From Amaranthus tricolor (taxonomy: Eukaryota > Streptophyta > Magnoliopsida > Caryophyllales > Amaranthaceae): DNA of 64,000 nt. Location of the stretch: NCBI RefSeq assembly GCF_026212465.1, contig NC_080057.1, positions 21,064,606-21,128,605 of the forward strand, given 5' to 3'. The notes beneath the pieces were generated by a model, which saw only the letters and a program-made list of their open reading frames with translations, did not search any database and was not told the DNA's origin. This document shows positions 47,302-59,745 of the stretch, piece by piece (position 1 is the first letter of the stretch; every line of letters begins with the position of its first letter). Both the position numbers and the translations under genes were made by a program.

Positions 47302-48537
47302 TAGTGGCGGATTCAGGGTTCAGGGTTCAGAGTCCCATGAGGCACCAACAATTGGACGAAATTTCAGCAGAGTTTCGTTTGTAAAATCAACAACTAAAAT
47401 ATTTTTTATTTCTAAATAATGACATGTAGAAGCGCAATAATCCCAAGACAAAGCCAAAGTAATATAAAAGGTAACGAACAAACTACAATAGTTCAAATTT
47501 ACAATGAACGAACTTAGGTTCACAATTCTGTTTTGGAGCCAGACCATACACAGGTACACACCCATGAGAAAGAGGGAAATTAGAATGACAGATAATCATA
47601 TTTTAGCCAAAGGTAAGGTACTCACTCACAGACTACATAGTGTATTTGGGGACAAAACAACTATTTGGGAAAATAGAGGTAAACTAAAGAGTGCTACCTA
47701 GCTACTACATACCAAAGCCATTGTTGAAGCAATGAATATAGAGTGACTCAAGGGTAGTTTACTCTCCAAGATTTCACTGATTGCACTCTTCCTGGGCTCA
47801 ATCCCATCCATAAATATGCATGGCTTCAATGAATTAAACACTACCAATAGGCAATAGCTATGAGATATCAGTATTGACTTCAAGGATTAAACTCAAATAA
47901 CAATTTCTCCATTTTGTAGAAAAAGTTACATTTTGTGTATACTTTATTTCGAATTCAACATATATCAATTATTCAAGATAAAGAAACACATTAACATTAA
48001 GAAACACGTTAGCAAACACATTAACATTAACAAATATTCAATTATTCAAAGAAAAATAGAAGATAAACAAAAAAAAAATCTAGAACTAACATTCTAACAA
48101 TATTCAAGATTAAGATTAAGATTAAAAATTAGAACATCGAGATTAAGAATTTAAGATTACGATTAAAGATTAGAACATAATGATTAAGACTATGATTAAG
48201 AGTAAAAATACCTTAAAAAAATTCTGATTTTTAGGGTTTGTTTATGAATGGTGATTGGTGATAGCCGACTGCCGAGCCCGATAAGCAGCAGCAACAGCAC
48301 ACAGACGGCAGGGCCTGGGGAAGGCGGCGGCTGGCCAACGGCAGAGGCTGTGCTACGGCGGTAATTTTTGCGTCTTTTAAGGTTTTATCTTTTAGAGAGA
48401 GAAGGGAGAGTGTTTGAGAGAATTCTGATATGTGAACAGTGAAACGCGTTCCCTTCCCCCTGTTTTTGAATTTCGTAATTTTTTAAAATTCCTGTGGGGC
48501 ACGTGCCAAGGGGTGCCTATGAATAGATCCCCCCATG
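47302..48537. mobile_element. Probable nonautonomous hAT element, about 1.2 kb
   Basis: Starts TAGTGGCGGATTCAGG and ends (reversed) CATGGGGGGATCTATTCATA, resembling the GGCGGATCTA-type hAT termini of plants; just inside the right end is 'ggggcacgtgcc'. I could not find a convincing 8-bp duplication. No transposase is visible. 48240-48540 is G+C-rich. Confidence 0.45.
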
Positions 48538-48823
48538 CACAACGCAGTAACACAAACAAACTAGAACAAGCTCACATGGGCAGCCCCAACTAACAGAGAT
48601 AGACATGCAAATCACTTGGGCCAGTTCTTATATGGTACAATTTCAGTCAGTTAATGGCATTTGCGCTTAATGGAATATTGTTGTCCTTAGATGCTACAAA
48701 CCAATTAAGTAAACTCTCTTAAGACAGTTATATACAACTTAACTAAAGTATTATTACAACAGGGCAACCTATATAGGCTCTCAACAGGCCATCTACTGGT
48801 ACAATATGGTCCTTGAACAATAA

Positions 48824-49127
48824 ACTATGTTCGGATAGAGAGAAATTAAGAGAAAGGAAGGGAAGGAATTCGGAAGGATGGAAGATCCATTCTTTTGATA
48901 ACAAAAAGGGAGGGGAGGAATTTGGAGGGAAAACATGGAAAAACTTTGTTAAGAATACAATCTCTCCTAAAGTGAAAAGATTTAGAGGAAAAAAAATCAA
49001 TTTCCTTCCTTCTCCATTCTCTTCCCTTCTAAACAAACAAGGTGCACTCTCTTTTCCTTTTCCTTTCCCTTCTCTTTCCCTTCCATTCCTTTGTTTTCTC
49101 TCCTTATTTTTTTATCCAAATATAGTG
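48824..49127. mobile_element. Purine/pyrimidine-rich MITE, PIF/Harbinger-like
   Basis: Left 'actatgttcggata' and reversed right 'actatatttggata' form inverted ends, and TAA flanks both sides (48821-48823, 49128-49130), the Harbinger-type target. The left arm is purine-rich (ggaagggaagg) and the right arm is its pyrimidine-rich counterpart. Confidence 0.6.
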
Positions 49128-49633
49128 TAAGTATCCATCGTCAAACAGCAAAAAAAAGCTTCCAACAATGATGCCAAAAGCGCCATTAGCATGGTAGGAA
49201 TATAGAACAATGTCTACTCCTCTATTAACAAGCAAATTCACAGAATTTAAAGCTTCTCACAATGCCTACAAACATCACACTTAGAAGAACAATAGAAAAC
49301 ACACTATAACCTCTCAAACAAAGTGAATCGAATGAAAATCTATCATCCCACTAATTACATATAATCAAACAAAATCAAAATTTTAACATATAATGGTAGC
49401 AGTAATAAAGCTATAAACTGATTCTTATTATAAAATCTTATCAAAGGAATAAATATTATGCAAAACTTCTATCTAAAACTTACTAAACATGGTGAAAGCA
49501 TAAAAGCTTCAATAAACATCTACATTGTACATTTCACCCTTCTAGCAAAACTTACAACATTAGATTATCAATGGAAAAAATAACTCATTAATTCATAAAC
49601 CCTACCTTTTTTCCAATGCAATAAACTTTTTTC

Positions 49634-50257
49634 TCATTCCATAACTACTTTAGCTCCAGCAGCTTTCATCTTCTCAATAATGGCCTCAGCTTCATCTTTA
49701 GGAACACCACTCTTAAAAATCAAAGGTGTTTTCTCAACTAAATCTTTAGCTTCCTTGAATCCCAAATCAGTAAATGACCTAATTTCCTTAATAACTTTAA
49801 GTTTAAATGTAGCCTCAAATGACTCCAATTTCAATTCAAACACACTCTTTTCTTCCTTCTTCGCTTCTTGATCATTACCAATAGTGGAACCCGAATTCGC
49901 TGCCATTTGAGCTAACCCAGCTGCTGCACTAGGGTTTAAGACCCCAACAACAGGAACTTCATCTTCTTTCATCCCCATTTTGTTCATCAAAACTTTCCCT
50001 AATTCAGCTGCTTTAGATAATGTAAGTGATGAAACTTCATCAACAAGCTTGAAAACTCTGTCACTGGGACAGCTTCTATGGGATGTGGGATCGAATTTTG
50101 ATGAGTCATAATCTGCAGGAAGTTTTCTTGGATCGATTTCTACTTCTTCTACTTGTTGGTGGGCAGCTTGAGCGAATGTGCAATGTACCCAAGCAGGGTT
50201 TTGGAATTTCGGAATGAGGGCAATTGAGTGTTTCCTTAATCTAAAAATTAAATTCAT
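49634..50257 (-). CDS. Mitochondrial large-subunit ribosomal protein bL12m, nuclear-encoded, intronless
   Basis: 207 residues. The first ~30 (MNLIFRLRKHSIALIPK) are basic with few acidic residues, consistent with a mitochondrial targeting presequence. The L7/L12 N-terminal dimerisation helices lie at about 66-96 (DRVFKLVDEVSSLTLSKAAE), an Ala/Gly-rich hinge at about 104-130, and the conserved C-terminal factor-binding domain at 138-207 (EIRSFTDLGFKEAKDLVEKT, ending GAKVVME). bL12 forms the ribosomal stalk that recruits translation GTPases. The chloroplast form is less likely, because the presequence and the acidic linker 'IDPRKLPADYD' fit the mitochondrial type. The start is the only upstream in-frame Met. 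On the gene strand the upstream flank carries an AGGGTTTAGG-type telo-box near 50402-50412, common in plant ribosomal and mitochondrial biogenesis promoters. The copia at 50506 begins about 250 bp upstream. Confidence 0.95.
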   Translation of the reverse strand: MNLIFRLRKHSIALIPKFQNPAWVHCTFAQAAHQQVEEVEIDPRKLPADYDSSKFDPTSHRSCPSDRVFKLVDEVSSLTLSKAAELGKVLMNKMGMKEDEVPVVGVLNPSAAAGLAQMAANSGSTIGNDQEAKKEEKSVFELKLESFEATFKLKVIKEIRSFTDLGFKEAKDLVEKTPLIFKSGVPKDEAEAIIEKMKAAGAKVVME

Positions 50258-50505
50258 TTTTTATGCAAAATTGTAAGATCCGAGAAACTGTAATCCTTGA
50301 ATTCGAGTGATGGAATGTGCAGAAGGTGGCCGGAAATGAAAATCTGGAAGGATATTTAATCGAAATGCCCTAATAAGGTGTTCGAGACGACGCCATAAAG
50401 GCCTAAACCCTTACCTTTTGTGGTGTTTGTTGGTAAGGATTGGGGTTGGGGATTCGGACTTGCCAGAAATTAAAACATCTCTGATTTGACTTATTGTATT
50501 GGAAA
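50258..50505 (-). promoter_or_regulatory. Promoter/5' leader of bL12m
   Basis: Plus-strand 'ggcctaaacccttacc' at 50400-50415 is an inverted telo-box-like (AAACCCT) motif beside a GGCC core like plant site II. Function is inferred from motif type only. Confidence 0.4.
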
Positions 50506-50791
50506 TGTACCAAAATTTAGATAGAAAAATAGTAAATTGATTTATTTGGAGAGGAAGATGAGTGAATATGTAAAATGGCTATTCTTATTCATTGCTCAAA
50601 AATTGATTACATCGGGGTATTTATAGTGATGAGTTTAGTTACAAGTTTACTAAAATATCTTAGATATTTTTTTTACTTTTTCTAGGAACTTCTATTATAT
50701 TATCTTAGATATTTTTATTTTTTTTAATTCTTTAGTTTAGATATTTTTTATGTTTAATTAAAATCCTAGATTTGTCTAAATTATCTTAACA
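50506..50791 (-). repeat. 3' LTR of the degenerate copia
   Basis: 286 bp; see parent element. Confidence 0.88.
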
Positions 50792-50797
50792 CTCCAC

Positions 50798-53700
50798 CTA
50801 AACTAAAAAATCTTGAACTCTGAGTTGTCTTCTGAACTCGATAAATCTATCAATTGATATGGGTTTTGTAAAAATGTCTGCGAGCTGTTCCCCCGTCTTG
50901 CAGAATTGTAGTTCGATCTCTTTCTTGTCTACTAACTCACGAATGTAGTGATGTCGTATCTCGATGTGTTTTGATCTGCTATGAAACACTGGATTCTTCG
51001 TCATTGCTATTGTTGACATGTTGTCGCAGAACATTTTAGTTGGTGTCTCTTACTTATGTTGTAGATCGATTAATATCCTTCTGAGCCAGACTGCTTTGCA
51101 CTTGTTGCTGCAATGTACTCTGTTTCTGCTGATGATAAAGCTACTGTCACTTGTTTTTTTGATGACCATGAGACCACCTTGTTTCCAAGTTGAAATACGT
51201 ACCCACTTGTACTTTTTCTATCATCCACGCTTTTAGCCCAGTCGCTATCGGTATATCCTATGAGCTTGAAATCTTTTTCAGTTTCGTACATGATCCCATA
51301 GCTTTTCGTTTCCTTGATGTATCTGAGAATCCTCTTTGCTGCTGTTAGATGATCCTTGCTCGGTTAACTCATGAACCTAGATACGATGCTGACAGCGTTG
51401 ACTATATCTGGTCTTGTATGTGTGAGATAAATGAGAGAGCCGACCAAGCTTCGATACATTGCTTCGTCGACTTTTGGTTTGCCATCATACTTTGATAACT
51501 TGTCATTGATTGCCATTGGTGTAGCCAGCAGTTTATATTCACCCATGTTGAATTTCTTGAGAAGGTCTTCTGCATATTTCTCGTGTGATAGCAATATTCT
51601 TCCTGGGCTTTGTTTGATTTGTATGCCAAGGAAGTATTTCATTGTACCAAGGTATGTGATCTCGTACTCCTTCATCATAGCCTTTTTAAATTCTTCGATA
51701 ATTTGTGGATGTGTGCCTATATAAATTAGATCATCCACGTACAGGCATAAAATGAGAAAGTTTTTACCTTGTGTCTTGATGTATAGTGAAGGTTCACTAG
51801 GACTCTTGATGAAACCATGCTGGAGAAGATAATTGTCGATGTTGTTGTTCCACGCTCGGGGTGCCAATTTGAGTCCGTACAAAGCTTTTTTGAAGGCGAT
51901 ATACTTTGCTTTCTTGGCCTTTGATGATGTATCCCTGCTGATTTGACATCCAGCTGAAAGATTGGTAGCCGATGTTGTGCTGCTAATGCCAAGACTGTTC
52001 TGATTGTCTCCATGCGGACAATTGGTGCATATGTTTCGTTGAAGTCAATTCCTGGTTGTTGCGCATATCCTTTGCTACGAGCCTTGCTTTGTGCTTGTTG
52101 ATGGAGCCATCATCGTTATGTTTCACCTTGTAAACCCACTTGAGTCCGATTACTTCCTTGTCTTGTGGTTTGTCTACAAGTTCCCATGTGTGATTCTTTT
52201 CGATCATTTTGATTTCTTCGTTCATAACCTCAATCCATGTTTCTTCTTGTGCTGCTTCTTAAAATGTTTGTGGCTCACTAGAGAAGAGAGCCATCATTGC
52301 TTGGTCACAATGGTAATCTTGTAGCCATGATGGCGGTTGCCAATCTCGTGTTGATCTTCGGGCTTCTTGATATTGAGGAGTTGAACGTGATGTTTGGCTT
52401 CTTGAGCTTGGGGATGATCTTGTACTTCTAGGTGTGCTTGGACTCGGAGATGGTAGGTTTGTTGGTTGGTCTGATCTGTGTTCTTCACTTGGATCTCTTG
52501 GGAGAGTATTTCTTTCGCGAGCTTTAATTTCTTTTTCTTTCCACGTCCAATCGGCTGCTTCGTCAAAAATTACGTCCCTAGAGATGATTAATTCTTTAGA
52601 TTCAGCTTGTAGAGGCGATTTCCCTTCTCATTGAGCTTTTCCCGATTCTCCTTCGGAATGTGGGCATAAGCTACGCATCCGAACACTTTGAGGTGCTCTA
52701 CTCTTGGGAGATCTTTTGAGGATATATGCTGCCATGTGAACAGCTTCGACCCAATATTTTTTGGGTAGATGTTTACCCTGCATCATGCTACGGGCCATCT
52801 CTGCTATAGTGCGGTTTTTCCTTTCTGCGACACCATTTTGTTGAAGTGTACGCCTTGTTGTAAGTTCTCTTTTAATTCCATGCTTCTTACAGAAGCTGTT
52901 GAATTTGTTGCTTGTAAATTCTCCGCCACGATCCGTTATAAGAATCTTAAGAGAATGCCCACTTTGATTTTCTGTGAACGCTTTAAATTGCATGAACTGG
53001 GAAAAATCTTCTGATGTTTTCTTTAGGAAATATACCCACATCATGGGGGAGTAGTCATCTACGAACAAAAAAAATATCTTTTTCCGCCAAGAGACGGATT
53101 CTTGGTAGGACCCCAAATATCTGCAAGAACAAGCTCTAAAGGAGCCTTGGCCCTCCAAGATGCAGTAGGAAATGACAATCTGTGCTTCTTGCCATATATA
53201 CAGCCTTCGCTAATTTTTCTTTCATTCTTTATTGATGATAGTCCAATTACCATTTCACGGGAATATTTTGTTGGGAGCCATTTCGACAATTGTTATTATC
53301 TGACCCTTATTTTTATCATAGATTTGACATTTGTTATTCTCAAATTTAACCATATATCCTTTTTTAATTAATTGGCCTACACTTAATAAATTTTGTGCAA
53401 GTCCGGGGACATAGAAAACTTCATAAATTAATTTTGATGAACCATTTTTTGTTTTAACGGCGATTGTCCCTATTTCGGCGACATCTTCTTCTTTTACCGT
53501 CGCTAGGTGTGATGTGGGTTTTAACATTTTCGTCAAGAGTGACGAAATAATTTTTACTGGTGATTTGAACAACCACTATCAATATATACTTCATGTCACT
53601 TACTTTTTTTGTGTATTTAATCCAGTGTAAAATATTTGTTCTTCGGAATTATTGTTTTCGGAATAGTTTGCTTCTTCTTTTTGTCAATACCAAAAATCTT

Positions 53701-54497
53701 TTTCGAGATGAGTGTATTTTTTACACCTCTTACATTTATACCGACAATCATTAGTATTGTGGTTAATTTTCTTACATAATTTACAATAAAGGTCAGTTTG
53801 ATTATTTACTTGACTCCCTTGATTTTTAAAATTTCCTCTCCCCTTGCTACGATTAGTTCATGTTTGTCTTTTTTCATAATTTTTATAATGACCAATTTTA
53901 TTTTCACCATTAAAAAATTTTAATTTAGCTTGAAAAGGTTCTTCGTTAAATCTTTTTAATCTATCCTCATGTGCAAATAGTGATCTCATTAATTTGATTA
54001 TACTCCTTAATATTTTTCGAATCACCATTTTCATCTTTTATTTTACCACCATTTGATCTTTTTTGATAGACTATATTAGTGACTCGGTCAAAAACTGAAT
54101 GTAATGTCTTATTTTCTGTCATTGGTAAATTATCAAATTCTCTCCATAGTGATTGGATTTTAAAAAGAATTACCTTTTTAGAGCCTCTGTATTTTGTCTC
54201 CAGGATCCTCCGAGCCTTCGTAGCTATTTTTGCGGGCATGATCGTTGTAAATATTGCCTCGTCGACTCGGGCATAGTTATCCCTAATCTTATTTTGTTTA
54301 TATTGTTTTATTTTTGTTTCATCCCAAAATGACTCTTTAGTGTCATCTTTGGGTGGGTGTTCATAACCTTCTTGTCCTAATTCTCATAAATCTTGGGAGA
54401 TAAATATTGACTTCATTTGCATAGCCCATTGTTCATATTTTTCTCCCTTAAATGTGGGAACCCAATTAACTTGGGGGTAATTAATGGTTGAGGTCAT
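50798..54497 (-). pseudogene. Copia gag-pol with many frameshifts and stops
   Basis: Gag ATG at 54497 (MTSTINYPQVNWVP), soon broken by a stop near 54390. UBN2 gag continues at 54239-53967. A CX2CX4HX4C knuckle (CKLCKKINHNTNDC) lies near 53790-53740, protease (IDSGCSNH) near 53590-53565, gag-pre-integrase/integrase at 53289-52628 (LADIWGP, TDRGGEF, QQNGVAERKN), RT at 52225-51364 ([16 protein letters not shown], catalytic YVDD intact near 51744), and RNase H at 51291-50798 (YTDSDWA, SSAETEY, SRSKHIEIRHHYIR). All domains are present but lie in different frames, so the copy cannot express a full polyprotein. The RT and RNase H segments are less damaged than gag. Confidence 0.88.
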
Positions 54498-54584
54498 TTT
54501 TTTATTTTTTAGTTAGAGCTTTATTTTATTGTGGAGTATATTGGTTAATGTGTTTAGGTTGTTTGAAAATCTTGGTTTTAATTA

Positions 54585-54596
54585 GCTCTGATACCA
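54585..54596 (-). promoter_or_regulatory. Primer-binding site (tRNA-iMet)
   Basis: TGGTATCAGAGC on the minus strand, full match to the copia consensus. Confidence 0.9.
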
Positions 54597-54598
54597 AA

Positions 54599-54888
54599 TG
54601 TAGGAAAATTTAGATAGAATAATAGTGAATTTATTTATTTAAGGAGGAAGATGAGTGAATATGTAAAATGACTATTCTTATTATTCATTGCCCAAAAATT
54701 GATTACATTAATGGGTATTTATAGTGATGAGTTTAGTTACAAGTTTACTAAAATATCTTAGATATTTTTATTACTTTTTCTAGGAACTTCTATTATATTA
54801 TCTTAGATATATTTTGTTTTTTAATTCTTTAGTTTAGATATTTTTTATGTTTAATTAAAATTCTAGATTTTTCTAGATTACTTTAACA
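54599..54888 (-). repeat. 5' LTR of the degenerate copia
   Basis: 290 bp; see parent element. Confidence 0.88.
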
Positions 54889-54940
54889 AAATTAAGATGA
54901 TGGGGAAAGGAAAAGTTGTACTAAAATATTTTTGGATATT

Positions 54941-55371
54941 AGAAAAATTATCTAAAATAATTCAATCTATTTATGATTTTTCTAGAATAATTTTATTAAT
55001 TGATTCAAATAATTTCAATTTTGAGGGGTATTTTCCTAGAGTAAACCTGATAACCGGATAACTTGCTATATTAAGTTTTTTTTAAAAAAAAAAGATAAAT
55101 TAAATAAAACATCGAAAAAATGTTTAAAAAAATTTTATGATTTTTTTTTACTATCCAGAACTTTTTATGTAAATTTTCAACTTTTTACTCTAATTTTAAA
55201 TTAATTTTTAGTTAACTATTTTGGTGAATTACCTACTACAGCAAGTCATCAGGCTACCTAAGTTTATTCTAGGGAAATACCTCCGAAAATTGGAATTATT
55301 CATGGTTAATCAATAGGTGGGATTATTGTAGGAAAATCACGAAAAAGTTGATTATTCTAGGTAATTTTTCC
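54941..55371. mobile_element. Mutator-like MITE (GGAAAAATTA family), 431 bp
   Basis: About 110 bp of imperfect inverted similarity: left 'agaaaaattatctaaaataa', right reversed 'ggaaaaattacctagaataa', continuing through 'aatttcaattttgaggggta' and 'aattccaattttcggaggta'. The 9-bp flanks ttggatatt / tataatatt match at 6 of 9. Confidence 0.75.
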
Positions 55372-57185
55372 TATAATATTTTAACAATTTCTGTAGACAA
55401 AATAATTTTTAAAAGATATTTATCCTTGACATTTTTTTTACTTGTTGATAACCTACAATTATAGTTTAATTGTCAAAAAAAATTCTCTCACCACCCTCTA
55501 CCAACACCACCACCACTACATCTACTTACCCTCTCATTGCTAGCCATCACCCCTACGTAGAACGTCTCTCACTGTGAAATGCCCTCACCCCACCCAGCCC
55601 CAAAACCCAAAACCCAAAATCTTATGAACCCAAAAATGCTCCCAACCCTAGCGCACAATCAAGGTAAAAACTAGTGTTTAGGGTTTGGACTCATCAAAAT
55701 AATAAAACATTAAGATATTTGGAATAATAACAAGTCTACATTAGGCATTTGCACAACTTTAAAGTTTAGAAAGTACTATGGTTGGAAGGACAAATATGTT
55801 TTAAGTCAATGGTAAAAAGTTTATCTAATGTGTCATGCCCACTTTTAATCTTAGGCGGCTTATAGTTGGTGGTCTATGCAAACATTAGATGATGAGTGTA
55901 AGAGTTGGCTTGCTCTAAAGTACTAAATACCTTTTGAGAATATCATAGGTATTCTAATGGTGGTTGGCCTTTAAGCTACTATACTACTAGTTGTAAGAAG
56001 TGAAATTAATTTATTCTACATACATCTAGCACAAGGGTAACTATGGATAGTTATTAGAATTGGGCCGAAACACATCTTCTAATCAATTTTTTGTGTTTGA
56101 TTTTTAATTTTGTCAAAACAATTTTTAATTTTTTCAAATCCAGTTGTATACTTGAAAGTTATACTTTTGGAATTTATCAATCTTACGACATCAAAGACAA
56201 ATTTGAGATAAAATTAGATTTTAGACAAGTTCATTCATTTTGAATATCAAACCCAAACCCATACTCATAGGAATTTAAAGTTTTAAAATCAGAATTACAT
56301 TCCCCATATATGATGCGTAAAGGGTTAAAATAGATTTTGGCATTATGTACTTTATAATTTTTACAAGTTTTACAAATTTAGATTCCAAAATGAGAATAGT
56401 ATGTCCAGAATTGATCAGGGGTTACATTTTTGGATTTGATCAATGTTCAAATTGCGAGACAAAGTTTGCCTCAAGTTTATATATTAGGTTTAGTTTAAAA
56501 AGATTAGATCCATATTTAATTATTTTTATCAAGCTAAGATTCTAAATTGAAACTCATTAGATATATTAAATATAAGAACAAAATCTCAAAATTAGGAAAA
56601 AATAAGGGTCCACAAAAATTGAAAACGGGTCACGATTATGACGAGCTTAAGTTGTAGTCGACTCTATTGATTGGGTTAGGTACAAGTTAGGTGAAATATA
56701 GTTATATGTCAGATCATATTTAGGTAGTTTACTCCTGGTAAAAGAGTTGAATCGCAATTTGATAAAACCTAATGGCAAATATGATTCAAATACAACATAT
56801 CCATACTGATTATTTTTTATAGAATCAAGAATAGACCCTGACCCATCTGGTTTCAAAAACATAACATCTAAACCCTTTGAATATAAAATGACTCACATGT
56901 TGGGACAAGTTGAATTTATGTAAGATTCGAGTTTATAATCAAGTATGGGAATAGTCTGGTTCAATGGGTCAAGTTTAGTGTCAAAATATTAAAATTAAAT
57001 ATAAGTATGTTCTATTGGACCAAGACCCAACACTAACTCATTGAATCAAACAAAATAAAACACTTACATCAAGATCGAAGAAAATTTGAAACAAATAAGC
57101 AAAAAAATATAAAAAATTCACATAATAGCCGAAGTTTTAAAATATTTTCCAAGATAAGCAGTTTTCTCCCAGAGCAGAGGTTCAG
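55372..57185. other. Spacer
   Basis: A+T-rich, no gene recognised. 55490-55640 is C-rich and simple. The small open frames at 56345-56862 have no domain. Confidence 0.4.
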
Positions 57186-57310
57186 CATGTTCGCTGTTAG
57201 TAACAGCGAACAAAGATGCTTGGTCAAAAAAAGTGTAACAGCGAACAAAGATTTTGATTGTTTTTGACCAAAATTCTTTGTTCATTGATACTAACAGCGA
57301 ATAGCTACGG
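57186..57310. repeat. Palindrome and inverted-repeat cluster upstream of the PMD pseudogene
   Basis: TTCGCTGTTA/GTAACAGCGAA at about 57190-57210 is a perfect palindrome. 'taacagcgaacaaagat' occurs twice, and its inverse 'ctttgttcattgatactaac' plus 'agcgaa' follows near 57280-57302. It may mark the terminus of a mobile element that carries the PMD gene; inference only. Confidence 0.55.
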
Positions 57311-58294
57311 CTCTAAAATCAGTTGTTGCATTCTTTATTCCCTCATTTCCCTCAATTCTCAAAACCCTAAAAACTAAACGACACTTCCGTTTCAAATTCC
57401 ACCATTAAAAAAGCTTAATTCCTTCAATTCTTCAAATTCTCTCCCAGCTTATTTATTTTTGTAATTTTTGTTGATGGTAATTTTCTGTGAATGTTGATAG
57501 TGGATTTTACAAATGTACTTGAATCATGTTGGTGTAATTTTTATTGATGGTTGTTGATGGTTGTCTAATTAAGCTGCAAACTAAAGTCACTTGTTTTATA
57601 GTTGTTTCATAATTAATTTTGAATTGCTGTGAATGTTGCTGGTATATATATGTTTCATAAGCTGATGATTGTTGTTGTTATAAGCTGCAATGTAGTTGAA
57701 TATACTTGGTTTATACACGTATTAGTCATGGTGAATAGTTGGAGACATCGAACAAAGTCATGGTGAATAGTTTCCAACATAGAAACTATCAAAACTAAAG
57801 GGTTGTTGCACATGTAGATTTAGGTTCAAGCATCACAAAGAACTCCAACATCATAAAAAATATTAACTTAAAAACACAATCAAGACACTGATCTCCTCGA
57901 TCAACAATATAAACTACCCCCTTTGTTTCACAATGATCTTTCATACTTCCGATCAATACACTTTCGATTAACTTAAATACACAATCAACACCTACAAATG
58001 AAAACCGTAGAGATGGAACCTTCAAAACTTCGAATTTTGATTCCTAAATAGTTCATAGAAACACAAAGCTTCCTTGACTTCACTATAAAATTAAATCAAA
58101 AACATTGCTTTGCAGTAGTTGAGATGGATCCAAGAGCTCCTAGCCCTCATGATCATAGTGTTCTCACTACGCAGGCAGATCACAAGAGTAGTGTACTATG
58201 GGATGTCCAGGTTGGTTTAGCTCATATTTATTGAATGAATTGTCTTAGTTGTAATGATTTCGTGTGATTATAGTATATACTATCTTTGCTCTTA

Positions 58295-58368
58295 TGTAAC
58301 ACCCCTGAATTTCCGACCACTTAACGAAACCAAAACCGTAAAGGACGGGAGGAAATTCGGGTGTTACA
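58295..58368. repeat. Terminal hairpin of the LTR-like insertion
   Basis: 'tgtaacacccctgaatttcc' at 58295-58314 is answered by 'ggaaattcgggtgttaca' at 58351-58368, a near-perfect 18-20-bp inverted repeat around a 36-base loop. Confidence 0.8.
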
Positions 58369-59304
58369 TAAAGAAAAAGGAAAAGAATTTAAATAAACGT
58401 TAAATATTAACTTTAAAAAGGTGAGTGGAAATTTCGGCAACATCTCTTCTAAAAATCGAACATGTGGTAGAACAATTAACACAATAAAACATTAAACTAA
58501 TCTAAGAAATCATTGCCTTTAAAATCTCACACCACGGCGGGATGATTCGTCGCCGGCTTCTCAAATCAACATGCCAAGCATGGATCATGGTTCCAGTGTC
58601 GACGTTTGCGTTTTAAAAAGAATTAACTCCTTAAAACCATACAGAGTTTTAAACTACGCAGCGGAAATACAAATATACGAGGGAGGACACAAGGCCTCAT
58701 AACAAAACATGTACAACCAAAGTTTACAAAAGATAACCGGAGCTACAAAATCGAAAGATAGCGGTATGACACAGGTTATGCTTCGCCCTCATCACTATCC
58801 CCCAATGCAATGCAATGCAAAAGAAGCTCCAGTACCTGCTACGCCTGTTTATGATCCTCCTGCTGCTCGACATTAGACCAAAGGCCAATGTGTCATAGCA
58901 GGACAATCATAGAAAGTCATCAACAATCAACCATAAACACAAACACGTACATGTCAGTAACTAGCATCAAATATAATAAGGCCAACTATAGATAGCATTA
59001 TATTATAAAACAATATAAGATGATTTCATAAGACGCAAGCACAAATAGTAACCGTTTATCAGCCACTTATACTTCTTAATTTCATTACGCGCCTTCCAAC
59101 CTGAACCATGTGTTCTTGGGTAGAATGCAGGTCTTCACGCTCCTCTTTTCAAACATAACTCTTACAAAACACGTATAATATCAACTCGACCAAGGCATTA
59201 ACAGAATACCTAACACATGACCTTATAGAGCTTGTCTATCTTAAGGTAAGTGTGATCATAGACTCTAATACCCTTGAGGTAACTTAACTTAGGCACACTT
59301 CTCA

Positions 59305-59456
59305 TTAGCATAAACTATTCTATCAATAAGTAGATGTTCTATCAATGACTAAACGTTCTATCAATGTGTAAGCTTTCTATCAAAGAATAAACCTTCTATC
59401 ATTAAATAACTTTCGATCCATGAATAAACTTTCTATCACCAAATAACTTTATATCA
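59305..59456 (+). repeat. Minisatellite, ~20-23-bp unit, about 7 copies
   Basis: Diverged units of the type 'ttctatcaatgaataaac' (ttctatcaataagtagatg, ttctatcaatgactaaacg, tttctatcaaagaataaac...). Internal to the LTR-like insertion. Confidence 0.75.
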
Positions 59457-59488
59457 GTGGATCTTTTCTCTACTTCCTGGCATAGTGA

Positions 59489-59745
59489 CACGGCCAAGGG
59501 CGTTATCGGCCATCCGGCGCCCATGGCAAAGTATGAGCTCATGCCCCCTCCAGCTGACCCTCTCGGGTCCTACCTTCGGGAAAAACTAACACACTTGGGT
59601 ACTAAACCAGTGAATAGGCCACCATATTGGGGTTTGCAAGGCCCGCATGGTAACACCTCGGTCAAGGGGCGGTATCGCCCACCCGGCGCCCAATGAACCA
59701 AGCATGCTCATACCCCCCTTACGGTGGTCCCGTCGAACCTCACCT
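59489..59745 (+). repeat. G+C-rich internal duplication, two ~75-bp copies
   Basis: 'acggccaagggcgttatcgg' / 'ccatccggcgcccatgg' at 59489-59527 is repeated as 'tcggtcaaggggcggtatcg' / 'cccacccggcgcccaatg' at about 59657-59695, each followed by 'gctcat(g/a)ccccc'. Offset about 168 bp. G+C-rich island in an A+T-rich element; no function recognised. Confidence 0.7.

Larger units (their letters stand above)
50506..54888 (-). mobile_element. Degenerate Ty1/copia element, 4383 bp, minus strand
   Basis: LTRs 50506-50791 (286 bp) and 54599-54888 (290 bp), TG...CA, with roughly 7% differences by eye. The PBS on the minus strand (TGGTATCAGAGC, 54585-54596) is perfect and lies two bases inside the 5' LTR. 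The purine tract 'tttaggtggag' lies just inside the 3' LTR (about 50792-50802). The 5-bp flanks (ggaaa / aaatt) do not match, so the duplication has decayed or one end has been altered. Unrelated to the young copia at 11708. Confidence 0.9.

Noticed and set aside
47102..47419. Gln-rich 105-residue frame
   Set aside because: C/A-rich low-complexity sequence crossing the left end of a hAT-like element; no homology recognised.
48743..49130. Protein-coding frames on both strands (97 and 105 aa)
   Set aside because: Both come from the purine-rich and pyrimidine-rich arms of a MITE.
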